A stretch of DNA of 15,867 bases from DATGHS01 sp035307785 (GTDB lineage Bacteria > Planctomycetota > Planctomycetia > Gemmatales > Gemmataceae): contig DATGHS010000267.1 of assembly GCA_035307785.1 (NCBI GenBank), forward strand, positions 1-15,867. The letters are read 5' to 3'. Below, in pieces: positions 12,526 through 15,867 of this stretch. Both the position numbers and the translations under genes were made by a program. Every line of letters starts with the position of its first letter. The stretch's first letter is position 1. The notes beneath the pieces were generated by a model. That model saw only the letters and a list, made by a program, of their open reading frames with translations. It had not been told where the DNA came from and made no database searches.

Positions 12526-14505
12526 ATGGCAGAAAAAATTATCGGAATCGACTTGGGCACCACGAACTCCGTGGTGGCCGTCATGGAAGGTACGCAAGTG
12601 ACAGTGATTCCTTTGAAGGCCAGCGACCGCAAACTGTTGCCCAGCGTGGTGGCGTTTACGGACAAGGGTGAGCGGCTAGTGGGCGACCCGGCCAAGCGCC
12701 AGGCTGTAACCAACCCCACCCGCACCATTTACTCTATCAAGCGCTTCATGGGCCGCCGACATTACGAAGTAGAGAGCGAAGAAAAGCTCGTTCCGTACAA
12801 GATTGTCGGTGGGCCGCAGGACCTCGTGAAAGTGGAAATCGACGGCAAGCAATACACCCCGCCCGAGATTTCCGCGATGGTGCTGCGCTATTTGAAGGAA
12901 TCGGCCGAAGCCTACCTGGGCCAGACTGTAAAGAAGGCCGTCATCACCGTGCCGGCCTACTTCAACGATTCGCAGCGGCAAGCGACCATTGATGCCGCGA
13001 TTATCGCCGGCTTCGAAGGCGAGTGGGAAATCCAGGATCCCAAGACCGGCAAGGTCAACAAGCAGCGTATGCGCATCATCAACGAGCCGACCGCGGCTGC
13101 GTTGGCGTACCACCTCGACAAAAAGAAGGATTCGAAGATTGCCGTATTCGACCTCGGCGGCGGCACGTTCGATATTTCGATTCTCGACGTGGGCGAAGAC
13201 GGTGTGTTCCAGGTGAAAGCGACCAATGGCGATACGCACCTGGGCGGCGATGATTTCGACCAGGTAATCATCGACTACATCGCCGACGAGTTCAAGAAGG
13301 AAAACAATTTCGATCTACGCAAAGACCCGATGGCGCTGCAGCGCTTGAAGGAAGCGGCCGAGCAGGCGAAGAAGGACCTTTCGACTTCGACCGAAGCATC
13401 GATCAAGCTGCCGTTCATCTGCGCGATTCAGGGCCAGGCCAAGCACCTGGACATGACGCTGTCGCGCTCGAAGTTCGAGAAGCTGGTCGATCACCTGGTC
13501 GAGCGCTGCCGCGGGCCGGTGATGCAGGCGATGAAAGATGCCGGCTACAAGACTAGCGATATTGATGAGGTTGTGATGGTCGGCGGTATGACCCGTGTGC
13601 CGCGCATTCAGCAACTAGTGAAGGAAATCTACGGCAAGGAAGGGCATCGTGGCGTGAACCCGGATGAAGTGGTGGCCGTGGGCGCCGCCATCCAGGGCGC
13701 GCAGCTCTTGCTCGGCAGCCAGTCGAACCTGTTGCTGCTCGATGTGACGCCGTTGACGCTCGGCATTGAAGCCAATCATGGCCGGATGATCCCCATCATC
13801 CCGCGCAACACCGCGATTCCGACCAAGAAAAGCGATTCGTCATTCACCACGGCTGCCGACAACCAGACGTCGGTGGAAATACAGGTCTACCAGGGCGAGC
13901 GGCCAATGGCATCGGACAACAAGCGCATCGGTACCTTCTTCCTGGAAGGCATTCCGCCGGCCCCGCGGCACACACCACGCATCGAAGTCACCTTCGACAT
14001 CGATGCCAACGGCATTCTGCACGTCTCGGCCAAAGACATGGGCACGGGCAAGGAGCAGAAAATTCGCATCGAAAACTCCAGCGGTCTGAACCAAGACGAG
14101 ATCGACCGCATGAAGCGCGATGCCGAAGAGCATGCCGACGAGGACAAGAAGAAGAAGGAGCTTGTCGATGCCCGCAATAAGGCCGACGCCATGATCTACG
14201 CGCTGGAAAAAGCGATGAAGGAAGCCGGCAGCAAGCTCAGCGACAACGACAAGGCGCCGATCCAATCGGCCATCGAGAAGCTGAAATCCAAGATGGAAGG
14301 CAGCGACACCGCGGCCATCAACCAGGCCATCGCGGAATTGGAGCAAGCCTCACATGCCATGGCCCAGCACCTGTACGGGCAGGGTCAAGGTGGTGAAGGT
14401 GGCCAGTCCGGCGGCATGCCGCCGGCCCCTACTCCGGACGGTCATGCGGGCGGTGGCGCGGGTAAGGATGATGTCATCGATGCCGATTTTGAGGTGAAGA
14501 AGTAA
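12526..14505 (+). CDS. dnaK: Hsp70 chaperone DnaK
   Basis: 659 residues, slightly longer than the usual 610-640. It is an ATP-driven cytoplasmic protein-folding chaperone. The ATPase domain shows IGIDLGTTNSVVAVMEG (6-22), VPAYFNDSQRQAT (142-154), VFDLGGGTFDISIL (207-220) and VGGMTRVPRIQ (352-362). The linker is LLLLDVTPLTLGIE (402-415), and the substrate-binding domain includes GIPPAPRHTPRIEVTFDID (475-493). The lid is helical, followed by a Gly-rich tail ending DDVIDADFEVKK. Two differences stand out: an extra segment of about 16 residues (about 166-182, WEIQDPKTGKVNKQ) before IINEPTAAALAY, and EANHGRMIPIIPRNTAIPTKK just after the linker where most DnaKs have a [20 protein letters not shown]-like run. 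grpE and dnaJ are not next to it. It is monocistronic by layout: its own control region upstream and a strong terminator after it. Confidence 0.97.
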   Translation: MAEKIIGIDLGTTNSVVAVMEGTQVTVIPLKASDRKLLPSVVAFTDKGERLVGDPAKRQAVTNPTRTIYSIKRFMGRRHYEVESEEKLVPYKIVGGPQDLVKVEIDGKQYTPPEISAMVLRYLKESAEAYLGQTVKKAVITVPAYFNDSQRQATIDAAIIAGFEGEWEIQDPKTGKVNKQRMRIINEPTAAALAYHLDKKKDSKIAVFDLGGGTFDISILDVGEDGVFQVKATNGDTHLGGDDFDQVIIDYIADEFKKENNFDLRKDPMALQRLKEAAEQAKKDLSTSTEASIKLPFICAIQGQAKHLDMTLSRSKFEKLVDHLVERCRGPVMQAMKDAGYKTSDIDEVVMVGGMTRVPRIQQLVKEIYGKEGHRGVNPDEVVAVGAAIQGAQLLLGSQSNLLLLDVTPLTLGIEANHGRMIPIIPRNTAIPTKKSDSSFTTAADNQTSVEIQVYQGERPMASDNKRIGTFFLEGIPPAPRHTPRIEVTFDIDANGILHVSAKDMGTGKEQKIRIENSSGLNQDEIDRMKRDAEEHADEDKKKKELVDARNKADAMIYALEKAMKEAGSKLSDNDKAPIQSAIEKLKSKMEGSDTAAINQAIAELEQASHAMAQHLYGQGQGGEGGQSGGMPPAPTPDGHAGGGAGKDDVIDADFEVKK

Positions 14506-14509
14506 TTTG

Positions 14510-14579
14510 CCGCCGCTTGCGGCTTCGCGCTCGGTGGATTAAGTCAAAGAGCGCGAAGCGGCAAGCGGCGGTTTTGTTT
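14510..14579 (+). terminator. Very strong hairpin terminator of dnaK
   Basis: Arms 14510-14532 and 14549-14571 pair over 23 positions with a single mismatch, around a 16-base loop, followed by TTTTGTTT. The stem is GC-rich (CCGCCGCTTGC at its foot) and starts 5 bases after the dnaK stop. The related palindrome GCCGC-AA-GCGGC occurs at 9763-9774 by aroF/tpiA, so this may be a reused repeat sequence. Confidence 0.93.
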
Positions 14580-14600
14580 ATTCATTTCCCAAGCAAGAAT

Positions 14601-14644
14601 ACCGATGTTGGACAGAAGAGTAGCACTCTACCCCAAACATCGGT
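14601..14644 (+). promoter_or_regulatory. Inverted repeat in the leader of the TonB/TolA-like gene
   Basis: ACCGATGTT (14601-14609) and AACATCGGT (14636-14644) are perfect 9-base inverted copies around 26 bases. A small inner pair, AGAGT/ACTCT, lies in the loop. The right arm ends 7 bases before the ATG at 14652, just where a ribosome-binding site would be expected, and none is visible. It could be a translational control hairpin or an operator. Confidence 0.5.
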
Positions 14645-14651
14645 GCCCGCC

Positions 14652-15680
14652 ATGAATTCGCAGCTTTTGCCGCCCGAAGACTGCTTCTGGGACAAATACT
14701 CGCCGCATTTCGAGTTCTCGGGGGCCACGGTCGTTTCCGTCTTTTTCCACGCCACCATGCTGATTTTGCTGTTCCTGGGGGTCTTTTCGTTTTTCCAGGG
14801 GAAGCGCTCGACGCCGGTGGAAATTGAGCCGGTCGTCATTGCCGGCGGGCCGGGCAAACAGGGCAACTCCGGCGGCAACCTTGGCTCCATCGCGGCTGGT
14901 TCGCCGGTTGGCAAAAGCGACGTTTCGGAAGAGATGTTCAACCGGAACCTTACACCGCCCACGGTCGAAGCGAAGACGGTGTCGCAAATCACGCCGAAAC
15001 CGGTGCAACCGATTAGCCTTCCTTTGGATGAGAGAAGCGATCCTTTCCGCGGGCAACAGCCGCCAGCGCCCGAAAGCGTGCCAAACCTGGCCGCCATGCT
15101 CAAAGGCATGCCTGACGGCAAGGCGAAAGCGAACACCGGGACCCCCGGCAAGCCGGGGCAGAACGGCACCGGCACTCCGGGCACCGGCGTTCCGGGTGGG
15201 AAGGGCTACGACAAGGATGGCACCGGGACTGGCGCCGGCATCCTGAGTACGAGGCAACGCCGCCAATTGCGCTGGACCACGCTCTTCAGCACCGTCAGCC
15301 TGCGCGATTACCTTCAGCAACTGCAAATGGTCGGGGCGTTATTGGGCGTGCAGTACGAAAATCGGGAAATCCGCATGCTGGCCGAGTTCATGCATCGCCC
15401 GGCCCGGCTGGATAACAACCCCCCGCCGCGCGACCGCATCTTCTGGATGGACGACAAGCCCGAATCCGTCCGGGCGATGACCAGCGAATTGCAGCTGAAA
15501 ATCACTCCTTGGCGCTTTATCGCCTTTTTCCCGGAATCGCTGGAAAAGCAGCTATTGGAAAAGGAACTCGCCTACGGCAAACGCTACGGCCGCAACAGCG
15601 AAGACCAGATCCAGGAAACCGTCTTTCGCATCACCTTTCTCGGCAACGAACCCCGCATCGAAGTGGTGGAACAACACTAG
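14652..15680 (+). CDS. Single-pass membrane protein with Gly/Pro-rich linker, TonB/TolA-like layout, function unknown
   Basis: 342 residues with a short cytoplasmic N-terminus, one membrane helix (about 24-49, ATVVSVFFHATMLILLFLGV at its core), and a Pro/Gly-rich extracytoplasmic stretch. At 162-185 this includes a collagen-like run (GTPGKPGQNGTGTPGTGVPG). The C-terminal domain (about 200-342) is compact and mixed in structure, with LRDYLQQLQMVGALLGVQY and ITPWRFIAFFPESLEKQLLE as the most distinctive parts. The architecture resembles TonB and TolA, which reach from the inner membrane across the periplasm, but I see no TonB C-terminal motif, so the family is not established. An upstream GTG/ATG extension in frame would run through the dnaK terminator, so ATG 14652 is the only sensible start; it lacks a visible Shine-Dalgarno sequence and is preceded by an inverted repeat. 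The next gene lies outside the window; ExbB/TolQ-type neighbours would support the inference. Confidence 0.75.
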   Translation: MNSQLLPPEDCFWDKYSPHFEFSGATVVSVFFHATMLILLFLGVFSFFQGKRSTPVEIEPVVIAGGPGKQGNSGGNLGSIAAGSPVGKSDVSEEMFNRNLTPPTVEAKTVSQITPKPVQPISLPLDERSDPFRGQQPPAPESVPNLAAMLKGMPDGKAKANTGTPGKPGQNGTGTPGTGVPGGKGYDKDGTGTGAGILSTRQRRQLRWTTLFSTVSLRDYLQQLQMVGALLGVQYENREIRMLAEFMHRPARLDNNPPPRDRIFWMDDKPESVRAMTSELQLKITPWRFIAFFPESLEKQLLEKELAYGKRYGRNSEDQIQETVFRITFLGNEPRIEVVEQH

Positions 15681-15762
15681 GCGCGTTGCCTAACCCCCCG
15701 GCCCCGTTCCCTAATGATGTTTGAGAAAAAACTTGGAGCTATGGTGCTAAGGAGCGGCGACT

Positions 15763-15857
15763 GAACCCCAACGGGGTTCCATATCACAGCCCAGGGTTGC
15801 CGCGCTAGCGGCTACCCTGGGAAGCGACCGCCGCCCCAAACCGTACCCCGAAGGGGT
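15763..15857. repeat. Cluster of three GC-rich palindromes (REP/BIME-like) at the right edge
   Basis: Three hairpins follow one another with little space. The first is GAACCCC-AAC-GGGGTTC (15763-15779). The second has 14-base arms with one mismatch, CCCAGGGTTGCCGC and GCGGCTACCCTGGG (15790-15803 and 15808-15821), with GCTA at its centre. The third is ACCCC-GAA-GGGGT (15845-15857). The first and third are variants of the same small stem-loop enclosing the larger one. The region between the stop at 15680 and this cluster holds nothing I recognise. Confidence 0.75.
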
Positions 15858-15867
15858 TGCATAAAGG

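Noticed and set aside
12284..12601. Possible small gene (105 codons) in the pheA/dnaK gap
   Set aside because: It runs into dnaK in another frame, lacks a ribosome-binding site and contains the two palindromes, so it is better read as control region.
14604..14630. CIRCE-like site (GAGTAGCACTC) downstream of dnaK
   Set aside because: It only partly matches one half of CIRCE, lacks the 9-base-spaced inverted partner, and lies after dnaK rather than before it.

Overview
The window looks like a chromosomal segment from a planctomycete, most likely of the Pirellulales type. Pointers are two transmembrane Hanks-type Ser/Thr kinases of the architecture common in that phylum (one with an N-terminal helical extension, one with a helical extracytoplasmic tail), a sigma factor followed by a membrane anti-sigma-like protein, a long secreted protein of unknown family, moderately high GC, and intergenic palindromic repeats. 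This placement is inference; no rRNA or other marker is present. I saw no tRNA, CRISPR array, insertion sequence or phage gene.

Layout. Bases 1-118 are the 3' end of a sigma-70-family gene. It is followed by an inverted-repeat element and a zinc-finger membrane protein (259-1197) that ends in a clear terminator. Next on the + strand come a 1006-residue secreted protein (1330-4350), Ser/Thr kinase 1 (4429-6102), a second inverted-repeat element, Ser/Thr kinase 2 (6277-7797), and a NagA-like deacetylase (7794-8927) that overlaps kinase 2 by 4 bases. A hairpin at 8934-8973 separates this block from a convergent minus-strand group, read pheA -> third inverted-repeat element -> aroF -> tpiA. A 379-bp divergent region with two palindromes lies between pheA and dnaK (12526-14505). 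dnaK ends in a 23-bp-stem terminator. The last gene (14652-15680) encodes a TonB/TolA-like single-pass protein, and the right edge holds a cluster of small GC-rich palindromes.

How the genes relate. The sigma factor and anti-sigma-like protein are a plausible signalling pair. The two kinases are probably co-transcribed with nagA and may link membrane sensing to amino-sugar use. aroF and pheA carry the first step of the shikimate route and the phenylalanine branch steps. tpiA serves central carbon metabolism and shares the aroF unit. DnaK is a general chaperone with its own promoter region.

The most interesting signal is a class of imperfect inverted-repeat elements built from short iterated words. 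Three of them, with different sequences, each begin within about 12 bases after a stop codon, between genes on the same strand. A fourth, of the same style, sits in frame inside kinase 1, between its catalytic loop and its DFG motif. It carries four tandem 7-bp units whose copy number would set the reading frame.
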